Shown here: one piece after another, positions 54,942 to 63,502 of the stretch
Layout: each line of letters opens with the position of its first letter
Position numbering within the stretch: position 1 is the first letter of the stretch
DNA from: Kushneria phosphatilytica
GTDB taxonomy: Bacteria > Pseudomonadota > Gammaproteobacteria > Pseudomonadales > Halomonadaceae
NCBI RefSeq assembly: GCF_008247605.1
Contig: NZ_CP043420.1
Coordinates: 3,472,001-3,536,000, forward strand
Direction: 5' to 3'
DNA: 64,000 nt
Notes under the pieces: model-generated
The model's database searches: none
What the model saw: only the letters and a program-made list of their open reading frames with translations
What the model was told of the DNA's origin: nothing
Made by a program: the position numbers and the translations under genes

Positions 54942-56996
54942 TCAGTCGTCCTCACCATCCTTCGGCAGGGCGTAGACCACTACCTGGTCGCCGACCTGAT
55001 CCTTCAGGATCGTGTTACCACCGGCCACGAAGGCCACGTATTCACGTCCCTTGTACTCGTAGACGGAAGGATTGGCGACCGCAGGCGCTTCGGCCTGATC
55101 GGACCAGAGTTCCTTGCCGGTCTTGAGCGAGTAGGCGCGTACCTTGGCATCCATGGAAGCGCCGATGAACACGACACCACCGGCCGTGACCGCCGGGCCA
55201 CCGATGGTCGGCGAGCCCCAGCTTTCCGGCATGAAGAAGCCGTACTGCTGAGACGCACCCACCGGATGACGCCACTTCACATCACCGGTATGCATGTCGA
55301 TGGCCACCATCTCGCCAAAGGGCGGCTTCCAGCAGGGCATACCCAGCCAGTTGCGCGCCACCATCAGGCGCATGCCGTAGGGCGCGCCTTTCTGTGGCGC
55401 AAAGCCGGATTCGTTGCCGGAACCGGAGTCAGCCTTTTCATAAGCCTCACGATCGTAAAGCTTGACGTACTGCACGATGTGCGAGGTATTCACGATGGCC
55501 GTCTGGCTTTCGGGATCGAAGGCCACACCCCCCCACTGCACGCCACCGGCGCTGTCCGGGTAGGCCATGGCGCCTTCACCCTTGGTGGTCGGCGGCGTAT
55601 ACATGCCGCGATAGTCGAGCTTGTCCCAGAGCCGCGAACACTGACCACCCCCCACGGCGTCGGCGAGCCCCCAGACTTCAGGCTTCTTCGACTGATCCAT
55701 CAGCGGCTTGGGCCTGGTCGGGAACGGCTGGGTGGGAGAGAGCTTCTCGCCCTTGACGGAACCGTCGCCCTGGGGCACTGGACGCTCCTCGATCGGCCAG
55801 ACATCCTCGCCGGTCAGACGATTGACCACGAACAGAAAGCCCTGCTTGGTCGCCTGCACCAGTGCGGGGATCTCCTTGCCATCCACCGTGATGTTCATCA
55901 GCGTCGGCGCGGAGTTGATGTCGTAATCCCAGACATCGTGGTGTACCCACTGGCGTGACCAGACCACCTTGCCGGTATCGACATCCAGTGCCGTGGTAGA
56001 GGTTGCCAGCGGTGCCTTCTCGGTACGGTTGCCGCCCCAGTAGTTCGGCGAGGGCGACGAGACCGGCAGATAGACCAGGCCGTGCTCTTCATCAGCCGAC
56101 ATCTGGGTCCAGACGTTGGCGGTGCCACTCTTCTGACGCATCTCGTCGGAGAGCGCATTGAAGGTCCATTCGCGCTTGCCGGTACGCGCGTTGATCGACC
56201 AGACCGTGCCGGGCGGTGCCTGTTCGTAGGCCCAGTCCATGCCGGCCCAGCCCAGCAGCAGGTGATCTCCGACCACGGTCGGCGGCTGCAGCAGCGACAG
56301 CGGCCACTTGGCGTGGGTGTCGTTCCACTTGTTGACGTTCAGCACGCCATTATCGGCAAAGCCCTTGCAGAGCTTGCCGGTATCGGCATCCACGGCATAC
56401 AGCTTGGCGTCTACCGTACCCATGTACACGATCTTCTGACAGGGCTCACCCTCGACCGGGTTATCCGCCTGCCAGTAAGCCACGCCACGGTTTTTCAGTA
56501 CGGGCTGGGTCAGTGCCTTTTTCGGCGCCTGGGTGTTGAAGCTCCACTTCTCCTTGCCCGTACCGGGATCGAGTGCGATCAGCCGATAGAACGGCGTACC
56601 GATATAGATCGTGTCGTTGGCAAAGACGGGGGTGGCAGACCAGACCGTCGCCGGCACATCACCGGAGCCATCCGAGACATCCCCGGTGTGGAATTCCCAG
56701 ACCTTCTTCAGCTGTCCGACGTTGTCGGCCGTGATCTGCTTCAGCGGGCTGTACTTCTGAGCGTTGAGCTGGCCATGAAAGCTGTCCCAGGTCGGTTTTT
56801 CAGGGACCAGCGGAATCGGCTTGTGCGAGGCCTGATCGGCCTGTGCGCTGTCCTGCTGCTGGTCAGCCGCGGCCTGCGCGGCAGCATCGGCCTGGTCACT
56901 CGACTGCTCCTGGGCGAGCAGCGGCGTGGGCGTAATGAAAAGAGCGAGCGCCGCGGCCATACCGAAGCGTCGCGTGGCGGATACCTTTGTCGCCAT
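54942..56996 (-). CDS. Secreted PQQ-dependent dehydrogenase (glucose/quinate family)
   Basis: 684-residue quinoprotein without the five-helix anchor. The signal peptide MATKVSATRRFGMAAALALFITPTPLLA is followed by an Ala/Gln/Asp-rich linker, then the propeller from about 55, with WDSFHGQLNAQKYSPLKQITADNV and a His-Asp element VHHDVWDYDINSAPTL. ATG 56996 is used because AGGA precedes it by eight bases; the frame extending to 57101 overlaps the upstream gene. It is the second gene after a small four-helix protein, which may act as its membrane partner. It converges with the fused enzyme at 52300, to which it is clearly related. The substrate is unknown. Confidence 0.88.
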   Translation of the reverse strand: MATKVSATRRFGMAAALALFITPTPLLAQEQSSDQADAAAQAAADQQQDSAQADQASHKPIPLVPEKPTWDSFHGQLNAQKYSPLKQITADNVGQLKKVWEFHTGDVSDGSGDVPATVWSATPVFANDTIYIGTPFYRLIALDPGTGKEKWSFNTQAPKKALTQPVLKNRGVAYWQADNPVEGEPCQKIVYMGTVDAKLYAVDADTGKLCKGFADNGVLNVNKWNDTHAKWPLSLLQPPTVVGDHLLLGWAGMDWAYEQAPPGTVWSINARTGKREWTFNALSDEMRQKSGTANVWTQMSADEEHGLVYLPVSSPSPNYWGGNRTEKAPLATSTTALDVDTGKVVWSRQWVHHDVWDYDINSAPTLMNITVDGKEIPALVQATKQGFLFVVNRLTGEDVWPIEERPVPQGDGSVKGEKLSPTQPFPTRPKPLMDQSKKPEVWGLADAVGGGQCSRLWDKLDYRGMYTPPTTKGEGAMAYPDSAGGVQWGGVAFDPESQTAIVNTSHIVQYVKLYDREAYEKADSGSGNESGFAPQKGAPYGMRLMVARNWLGMPCWKPPFGEMVAIDMHTGDVKWRHPVGASQQYGFFMPESWGSPTIGGPAVTAGGVVFIGASMDAKVRAYSLKTGKELWSDQAEAPAVANPSVYEYKGREYVAFVAGGNTILKDQVGDQVVVYALPKDGEDD

Positions 56997-57007
56997 GGGG
57001 CGGTTCC

Positions 57008-57373
57008 TCATGAATGTGCGGGGCGATTGGCGCTGTTGGAGCGGGTCATGTCGAGGATCAGTCCGACAAGGCCGACGACCATGGCGATACAAATCCACCA
57101 CTGATGCAGCAGAAGTGATGCAAAGAAGTTTCCGCCGAGCGCCAGCAGAATCAGGATACGCAGCAGGATGCGAACCCCACGGTTGTTCACCGCGGCCAGC
57201 ACCAGCGCGCCGACGGCAAGCGCAATATTGACCAGAATGACAATGAGCGCACCAAGGGTGCCGGTAACGCCGGTCAGTGGGGCGAAATAGGCATATAGCG
57301 CAATGGCAAGCCCGACAAGCGAGGCCACCAGAAGCACTATCGCGCCCAATCCTTGCGATCGAGATGGCGACAT
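57008..57373 (-). CDS. Small membrane protein, putative PQQ-dehydrogenase partner
   Basis: 121 residues with about four helices: LGAIVLLVASLVGLAIALYAYFAP, LIVILVNIALAVGALVLAAV, LLRILILLALGGNFFASLLL and WICIAMVVGLVGLILDM. ATG 57373 follows AAGGAG, at a slightly long 11-base spacing. Its stop is 11 bp before the next gene's start, so the pair is an operon. The topology resembles the anchor domain fused to the N-terminus of gcd at 52300. That it anchors or electron-couples the downstream enzyme is inferred. Confidence 0.7.
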   Translation of the reverse strand: MSPSRSQGLGAIVLLVASLVGLAIALYAYFAPLTGVTGTLGALIVILVNIALAVGALVLAAVNNRGVRILLRILILLALGGNFFASLLLHQWWICIAMVVGLVGLILDMTRSNSANRPAHS

Positions 57374-57900
57374 GACGTACAGTTCTCCTTGTGAGATCGG
57401 ATTAAGGCAACAGACCACCGATATCGATACTCGCTCGGCACAGACGACACGAATGCGAGCAGGTCGGGACAATGCTGGACCATGCGGACAAAGGCTTCGG
57501 CTGCCAGTCGCATGATCCCACCCGGCACTGGATTACCTGCACAACTCGCATCGGGGCCACGATATATCGCGAAATCTCCGAACACAGGCCCTTGTGGAGC
57601 CTGGCGGACAATAACAGAGCGGTATCCTGCCCTGCGGCACAGATGTTGGCGTCATCCCTTCGGCCCGGTGTCATACCGCAAGGATGACGGCTGCAGCCAC
57701 ATCAGAGAGGAGGCTCCCCCATCAACGGCGGATCAGCGCATGCCTGTCAACAGGACTTTCGGAGGCCATTGCCCGGCACATTGTAATCGATCCTGAAGGC
57801 TTGTTGGGCCAACAATTGATACAAGTCTGTATAACCGCATGATGGATCAACAGGAGGGCCCCTGTTTTCCCACGGCGAAAACAGGGCAGCCACTGAGTCC
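57374..57900. other. 527-bp gap upstream of the PQQ operon
   Basis: It contains the promoter of the minus-strand PQQ pair and the tail region of the ArsR gene. Near 57860-57886 there is an inverted repeat CCCTGTTTT/AAAACAGGG. Short ORFs on both strands look non-coding. No RNA gene was recognised. Confidence 0.45.
57860..57886. repeat. Inverted repeat after the ArsR gene
   Basis: CCCTGTTTT and AAAACAGGG are perfect arms around a 9-base loop, 14 bp after the ArsR stop on the minus strand. Without a U-run it is only a possible terminator; an operator for the PQQ operon is an alternative. Confidence 0.4.
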
Positions 57901-58230
57901 TCACCCGTCGATATCAGCCCGGTCAGCGCCCTTGAGTCGCTGTGACAATGCCTCGAGAAAGGCATCCGCCACCTCGGGGTTATAGCGGTAGTAGGTCCAC
58001 TGGCCAACACGCTGGGCACTGACCAGCTCGGCCCGTGACAGCGTGGACAGATACAGGGAGATGGTCGGCTGGGAGAGCCCGGTCTTCTCACGGATATGAC
58101 TGACACAGATCCCCCCTTCCGGCGCGCCCGCCTTTTGCGGTGGGAAATGATCTGCCGGGCTCTTCAGCCAGGAAAGGATGTCGAGTCGCACGGGATTGGC
58201 CAGCGCACTCAAAATGGTATTGATATCCAT
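57901..58230 (-). CDS. ArsR-family transcriptional regulator
   Basis: 109-residue winged-helix repressor: SALANPVRLDILSWLKSP, then GICVSHIREKTGLSQPTISLYLSTLSRAELVSAQRVGQWTYYRYN by sections. The ELCVCDL metal motif of ArsR/SmtB is absent (only one Cys, in GICVSH), so arsenite-type metal sensing is unlikely; a redox or electrophile response is conceivable. ATG 58230 is chosen over an upstream GTG. It follows the old yellow enzyme gene in the same direction with a 75-bp gap and probably regulates it. Confidence 0.88.
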   Translation of the reverse strand: MDINTILSALANPVRLDILSWLKSPADHFPPQKAGAPEGGICVSHIREKTGLSQPTISLYLSTLSRAELVSAQRVGQWTYYRYNPEVADAFLEALSQRLKGADRADIDG

Positions 58231-58305
58231 GGTCACAGCCGGGCTCTGAAAACCCGGCCATCATACGCTGATGAGAGCCGGGCTGCCGAAATTCACTGTG
58301 ACAGG

Positions 58306-59436
58306 CTAGCGCACCAGGGTATCCAGCGCACTTCGATCGAAGTCAAACAGTGAGGAGAGCTCACCATCGCGGACCTTGCCTGCCCAGTGCGGATCGGAGA
58401 GCAGGGCCCGGCCGATGGCAATCAGATCGAAATCGCCCCGCTGGCGCTGTTCGGCGAGCTGGCGGACATCCACCCTGCTTTTCGAGGTCGGGTCCTCGGT
58501 ACGAGTGAAATGCCCGGTCCGAAAGGTCTTGTCCAGCCCGATACTGCCTACGGCAATCACGGGTCGGCCGGTCAGTTCCCGGGTCCAGGCCGCCAGCGTC
58601 TTGTCGCTGCCGGCAAATCCGGGCTCCCACATCCGGCGGGTACTGGCGTGAAAGATATCCACACCCGCTTCAGCCAGCGGTTTCAAAAGCGCACCCAACG
58701 CCTCGGGTGTATCCGCAATGGTGGCGTCATAGTCGGAGAGCTTCCACTGGGAAAAGCGGAAGATGATCGGGAAATCCGGTCCGACCGCTTCACGTACGGC
58801 GCGCACGATCATCAGCGGAAAACGCAGGCGATTCTCGAGGCTGCCACCATATGAATCGCTGCGCTGATTGCTTTCCGGCCACAGGAACTGATCGATCAGA
58901 TAACCATGCGCGCCATGCAACTCCAGCGCATCAAAACCGACCTCTTTGGCATCGCGGGCCGCCCGGGCAAAGGAGGCGACTACCTCCTGAATGTCCCATT
59001 CGCTCATGGCGCGCACGACTTCGACGCCGTCCTCTTCAATCGCCATGGGCCCGAAGCCGGGTACACCAGCATCCGGCTCGGTGCCCGGACGCCGCTCACG
59101 CCCGACATGCCACAGCTGCGGGGCGATCCTGCCACCTGCAGCATGGACGCGTTCCACCACCTGCTGCCAACCCTTCAATCCTTCGCCATGAAAGGCAGGC
59201 ACATCCGGATAACCATTGGCTCCCGGATGGTCGATAAAGGTGCCTTCGGTAATGATCAGCCCCACACCGCCTCTGGCCCGGCTTTCGTAGTATTCGGCAA
59301 CTGCGTCACTCGGCACACCACCGGGCGATTGATTGCGCGTCATGGGGGCCATGACGATCCGGTTCGACAGCGTCAGATTGCCCAGCTCAAAGGCCTCGAA
59401 CAGAGGTTCAGCGATATGTGAGTCATGCTCGGACAT
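58306..59436 (-). CDS. Old yellow enzyme family NADH:flavin oxidoreductase
   Basis: 376-residue FMN enzyme that reduces activated C=C bonds using NAD(P)H. N-terminal LSNRIVMAPMTRNQSP and RGGVGLIITEGTFIDHPGANGYPDVPAFHGEGLKGWQQVV by sections are typical; the His pair in APQLWHVGRE and ELHGAHGYLIDQFLWPESNQRSD are catalytic-site signatures. The C-terminal GRALLSDPHWAGKVRDGE fits. ATG 59436 follows AGGAG. With the ArsR gene downstream it forms a regulator/target unit of the kind linked to electrophile detoxification (known pattern, inferred here). Confidence 0.92.
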   Translation of the reverse strand: MSEHDSHIAEPLFEAFELGNLTLSNRIVMAPMTRNQSPGGVPSDAVAEYYESRARGGVGLIITEGTFIDHPGANGYPDVPAFHGEGLKGWQQVVERVHAAGGRIAPQLWHVGRERRPGTEPDAGVPGFGPMAIEEDGVEVVRAMSEWDIQEVVASFARAARDAKEVGFDALELHGAHGYLIDQFLWPESNQRSDSYGGSLENRLRFPLMIVRAVREAVGPDFPIIFRFSQWKLSDYDATIADTPEALGALLKPLAEAGVDIFHASTRRMWEPGFAGSDKTLAAWTRELTGRPVIAVGSIGLDKTFRTGHFTRTEDPTSKSRVDVRQLAEQRQRGDFDLIAIGRALLSDPHWAGKVRDGELSSLFDFDRSALDTLVR

Positions 59437-59453
59437 GCAATTTCTCCTGAAAA

Positions 59454-59469
59454 ATATATTTAAATATAT
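59454..59469. promoter_or_regulatory. Candidate ArsR operator at the OYE promoter
   Basis: ATATATTTAAATATAT is a perfect 16-bp palindrome in the only AT-rich tract of this region, starting 18 bp upstream of the OYE start. ArsR repressors bind AT-rich inverted repeats overlapping promoters. Autoregulation through this site is inferred. Confidence 0.5.
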
Positions 59470-59666
59470 AAATACATTAAAACAGAAGAACGGCATTGCT
59501 GACAATTTCCCGACAAGACCCACCAGCACCGGGGCGGATCGGCACCTCATCATGCGTGCTGCAGCAGTCGTGGCGCTCGGCTGGTATCCTCATCGGTACG
59601 CCCCCACGGCCGGCCTTATATCGCAGCGGCCGTATCAGCCATTATTCATCTGCCAGGACAGCATGC

Positions 59667-60503
59667 ATGCGCCTTGACCAGACCGACTGCCAGAAGATCA
59701 TCGACATTGTCCGCCAGGCCGCAAAAGCGGAAATCCTGCCACGCTTTCGCAATCTCGGGGATGACGACATCCGCGCCAAGAGTGCGCCGGATGATTTGGT
59801 GACCGATGCCGATCAGGGCGCCGAGGCCATCATTACGCGTGAAATCGCCCACGCCTTCCCACAGGCCACCATTATCGGCGAAGAGGCCGTTGCCGAGGAT
59901 GCCTCGAGGCTGGAGCGCATTGCCGATGCCGAGATGGCGGTGATCATTGACCCGGTCGATGGCACCTGGAACTTTGCCCGCGGGCTCAATCAGTTCGGTG
60001 TCATTATCGCCGTCGCAAGTCGGGGTGAGACAATCTTCGGCCTGCTCTATGATCCGGTCATGGATGACTGGATCACTGCGCGCCGCGGGGAAGGGGCCTA
60101 CTTCGGCCGAGCGGACGGCACGCACCGCCGGCTCCAGGTCTCCGAGACCACACAAACCACCGACATGGTGGGCTCAACCTCCATCCGGCTCTTCCCCAAA
60201 CCACAGCAGTATCAGCTCGCCGGCCTTTTCCCGGACTTTGCCCGCATGATGGCGTTCGGCTGCGCCTGTCATGAATATCGCACCATGGCGTTCGGACATG
60301 TCGACTTCATGCTCACCGGCAAGCTGATGCCCTGGGATCACGCCGCCGGGCTGCTGGTTCACGAGGAAGCCGGTGGTTACGCCGCCCTGCTCGATGGCCG
60401 CCCCTACCGGCCGACCATTCATCAGGGTCAGCTGCTCGCAGCCAACTCGAAGGAGAACTGGGAAAAGCTGCGCGAAGTGTTCGACTTTCTGGTGCAGTCG
60501 TAA
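59667..60503 (+). CDS. Inositol monophosphatase family protein
   Basis: 278-residue Mg-dependent phosphatase of the IMPase/CysQ superfamily. Metal-site motifs in order: VTDADQGAE, GEEA, DPVDGTWNFARG (DPxDGTxN) and WDHAAGLLVHEEAGG (WDxAAG). AGGA lies eight bases before ATG 59667; the longer frame to 59496 is spurious. Substrates in this family range from inositol phosphate to PAP and histidinol phosphate, and cannot be fixed here. Confidence 0.92.
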   Translation: MRLDQTDCQKIIDIVRQAAKAEILPRFRNLGDDDIRAKSAPDDLVTDADQGAEAIITREIAHAFPQATIIGEEAVAEDASRLERIADAEMAVIIDPVDGTWNFARGLNQFGVIIAVASRGETIFGLLYDPVMDDWITARRGEGAYFGRADGTHRRLQVSETTQTTDMVGSTSIRLFPKPQQYQLAGLFPDFARMMAFGCACHEYRTMAFGHVDFMLTGKLMPWDHAAGLLVHEEAGGYAALLDGRPYRPTIHQGQLLAANSKENWEKLREVFDFLVQS

Positions 60504-60563
60504 CGGCCGGTTCAGTCGTAACAGTCGTGGGGCCGCTCATGGCGAGTGGCCCCGATCGCAGAA

Positions 60564-61925
60564 TCATGCCGGATCGACACGGCGCTCTTCATGTTCGTCA
60601 TGCTTGCCCCGGCTGCCCAGGGCACGGCGATAACTCCACCAGGCCAGTGCTCCGGCAAGCAGATTGCCCACGCCGGCACCCGCCGCCAGGCCAACAAAAC
60701 CGCCCAGCCAGCTGCCCACTATCAGACAGGGCAGATAGCAGACGAACAGGCGCATGAAGGAGACCATGACCGCTCGTCGCGGCCACCCGAGGGCATTGCA
60801 GGCCGACACAATCAGCATGCAGATGCCGAGCAGCGCATAGCTCGGCAACAGAAAACGCAGCAGCGTGGTGAGCAGTTCACGCACTTCCGCGTTGCCCGCC
60901 AGCAGTCCCGCCAGCGGCGAGGCCAGCAGAGCCAGCACGATCCCCAGCAGACACTGCCAGATCAGCACTACCCGCGCTGCCAGGTTCATCAGCTGACGAA
61001 TCTCGCCCCAGCGTCCGGCGCCATAACAGCGGCCCAGCCAGGGAGGTAGTGACATGGTCATGCCCAGCACCACCAGGATTACGAAGGTTTCCAGGCGCGC
61101 AGCCAGCCCCCAGGCCGCCACTGCGGTCTCGCCCAACCGAGCGACGACCCCGGTCGCCACCAGTGCTGATGCCGCCGGCAGCAGTTGAGAGGTCATCGCC
61201 GGCAGGGCAATGCCCAGAAAGCGCCGGGTCGAGACGCGTGCCTCTTCCCGCAGGCCGGTGAAACTCAACCAGCCGCGCCGGGCAGGTAATCGGCCCAGAA
61301 TCAGCACGCCAATGAAAAACGACAGCAGCGTCGCCCAGGCCGCGCCGGGCAGGCCCCACCCGCCGAAATCGCCAAAGCCGAAAATGAAGAGCGGATCAAG
61401 ACAGAGGTTGAGCAGACTGGTCAGCACCATCATCCGACCGGGCAGACGTGTTTCGCCATGCGCCCTGAACAGGCTGTAACCCAGATAGAGCAGCGCACCC
61501 AGCCAGCTTGACATCAGCCATGGGCCCCAGTAGCTGTAGATCAGCGGCAGCAGTTCGCGATCGGCGCCCAGCAGCGTGAAGATCACCGGGGCCAGCAGAT
61601 AGAGGAGCACCATCAGCCCCAGCATGAAGGCGCTACAGCCGAACAGCAGCAGAGTGCTCAATCGGCGGGCGCGCGCTTCCTCCTCGCCCCCCAGGGCCCG
61701 TGAGATCAGCGCAGCGATGGCGATCCCGAAACCGACCTGGACACCGATAATCACCGTCGCCACCGGAAAGGTGAAGGACTGTGCGGCCAGCGGCCGGGTA
61801 CCAAGCCGGGCGATGAAGATACTGTCGATCAGATTGAAGCCCAGCAGCGCCGCGACACCCATCGCCATCGGGAGCGTCTGGTGCCAGAGCGCGCGGATCA
61901 TCTCTCTGGTGCTGGCGGATGCCAC
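60564..61925 (-). CDS. MATE-family efflux transporter
   Basis: 453-residue multidrug/toxin exporter with 12 predicted helices and the internal two-fold repeat of MATE proteins. Segments such as MGVAALLGFNLIDSIFIARLGTRPLAAQSFTFPV, GGWGLPGAAWATLLSFF and WGLAARLETFVILVVLGMTMSLPPWLGRCYGAG are typical. I favour a GTG start at 61925, 4 bases after GGAGG; an ATG lies eight codons further in. It lies downstream of a second MATE gene in the same direction with a 121-bp gap. The coupling ion and drugs are unknown. Confidence 0.85.
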   Translation of the reverse strand: MASASTREMIRALWHQTLPMAMGVAALLGFNLIDSIFIARLGTRPLAAQSFTFPVATVIIGVQVGFGIAIAALISRALGGEEEARARRLSTLLLFGCSAFMLGLMVLLYLLAPVIFTLLGADRELLPLIYSYWGPWLMSSWLGALLYLGYSLFRAHGETRLPGRMMVLTSLLNLCLDPLFIFGFGDFGGWGLPGAAWATLLSFFIGVLILGRLPARRGWLSFTGLREEARVSTRRFLGIALPAMTSQLLPAASALVATGVVARLGETAVAAWGLAARLETFVILVVLGMTMSLPPWLGRCYGAGRWGEIRQLMNLAARVVLIWQCLLGIVLALLASPLAGLLAGNAEVRELLTTLLRFLLPSYALLGICMLIVSACNALGWPRRAVMVSFMRLFVCYLPCLIVGSWLGGFVGLAAGAGVGNLLAGALAWWSYRRALGSRGKHDEHEERRVDPA

Positions 61926-62046
61926 ATAGCCTCCATGGTCGAGCGGTAGGGATGTCTGCGCGCGCAGTTTAGCCTGCCCACGCCAGAAAGATAGACCTTC
62001 GCCCCACACAAACCCGCTTCCGGATGGCGCAGCGCCACAATGGTTT

Positions 62047-63471
62047 TCAGCGATGTTCCTCGGCAAGGACCTCTTCGGTCACCCGCTCCGCCACGGGGTC
62101 TTCGTCAACGGTGGTCAGCCGTTGCTTCATCCAGTCACCGCGAGCAAACCAGGCCACCGTAATCAGGGCAATCACGACATTGGTGACCGGAAACGCCCAC
62201 CAGATACCGCTTTGTCCGAGCACCGCATCGCGCGAGAGAACAAAGGCGAGCGGAAACTGCAGTACCCACTGCGAGACCAGCGTCAGCACCATCGCCACCA
62301 GCGTCTGACCGGTCGCGCGGAAAACGCCGGTCAGCGCCATCTGCAAGCCCATGAAGCCAAAGGTCAGTGCCACGGTATGCAAAAAGCGCCCACCGGTGGC
62401 GATCACCGCGTCATCGGCCGGGACGAAAAAGCGCACCAGCGCTGTGGCGAACACGAACACCAGTGCGCCCACCAGGGAGAGCGTCACGAAGGCGATGGCC
62501 GCACTTAATCGCGCGATACGCGCGGCCCGCTCGAACTGCCCGGCGCCGATGTTCTGTCCCACCAGTGCCGCGGTCGACATCGACAACCCCAGCGCAGGAA
62601 TGATCACGAAACTCAGGACATTGGTACCCACCCCATAGGCGGCAATGGTCACGGTGCCGAAGCCGGAAACCAGAAACACCATGACATTCATGGAGAGCGC
62701 CCGGGCAGAGAGCTCGATCGAGGCGGGGAAACCAAGACGAAAGGCCCGCCGAATGAAGGGCCAGTCCGGACGGAAATCGCTGGCAGCAGGCTGAATCGTC
62801 CAGCGCCCGCGCAGCAGCAGGCGCAAACCGATCATCAACGCCAACGCCTGGGTAATCAGGGTCGCCAGCGCCGCACCCCCGACCCCCAACCCGGGGATCG
62901 GGCCGAGCCCGAAGATCAGCAGTGGATCGAGCACCACGTTGAGGACGACTGTGCCGGCAACGATATAGAGCGGCGTTCTGACCTCACCAATCCCCCGCAT
63001 CAGCGACTGGAACATGGCAAAACCGAAGGTGAAGATCATCGCCGCCAGCGAAAAGCGCAGAAAGATCAGCGCACCGTCGTAGACTTCCGGCGCCACCCCG
63101 AGCAGTTTCAGTAGCGAAGGCGCCAGCCACTCACCGAGCAGCGACAAGCCGATCGACACCAATGCCACCATCAGCAGGGTCTGCGCCGCCACCCGATTCA
63201 CCATCCTGTGCTGGCCGGCCCCCATGTACTGTGCCACCAGGGTGGAGCCAGCCACGCCCAAACCGGAGCCCAGCGCAATCAGCAGGAAGGTGATCGGAAA
63301 GCAGACCGAGACCGCTGCCACCGCATGACCGCCAAGGCGCCCCACCCAGAAGGCATCAATCAGCTGATAGAGCGACTGCAGTACGTTGGCCAGTACGATC
63401 GGTACCGCCAGCCGGAGCAGCGATGCCAGTACGGGACCTTCCAGCAGCGAAGTATCGGCACGGCGGGGCAT
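62047..63471 (-). CDS. MATE-family efflux transporter
   Basis: 474-residue MATE exporter. The N-terminal VLANVLQSLYQLIDAFWVGRLGGHAVAAVSVCFPITFL and the repeat half with FGFMGLQMALTGVFRATGQT are family hallmarks. It differs clearly from the neighbouring MATE, so the pair is not a recent duplicate. The C-terminus carries a charged cytoplasmic tail (EDPVAERVTEEVLAEEHR). The start ATG is 63471, with CAGGAGT upstream. Confidence 0.9.
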   Translation of the reverse strand: MPRRADTSLLEGPVLASLLRLAVPIVLANVLQSLYQLIDAFWVGRLGGHAVAAVSVCFPITFLLIALGSGLGVAGSTLVAQYMGAGQHRMVNRVAAQTLLMVALVSIGLSLLGEWLAPSLLKLLGVAPEVYDGALIFLRFSLAAMIFTFGFAMFQSLMRGIGEVRTPLYIVAGTVVLNVVLDPLLIFGLGPIPGLGVGGAALATLITQALALMIGLRLLLRGRWTIQPAASDFRPDWPFIRRAFRLGFPASIELSARALSMNVMVFLVSGFGTVTIAAYGVGTNVLSFVIIPALGLSMSTAALVGQNIGAGQFERAARIARLSAAIAFVTLSLVGALVFVFATALVRFFVPADDAVIATGGRFLHTVALTFGFMGLQMALTGVFRATGQTLVAMVLTLVSQWVLQFPLAFVLSRDAVLGQSGIWWAFPVTNVVIALITVAWFARGDWMKQRLTTVDEDPVAERVTEEVLAEEHR

Positions 63472-63502
63472 TCAGCAGACTCCTGTGAGCGGGCGAGTGG
63501 CA

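Noticed and set aside
57482..57796. Small ORFs upstream of the PQQ operon
   Set aside because: No ribosome sites, mixed composition and frame competition; likely non-coding.
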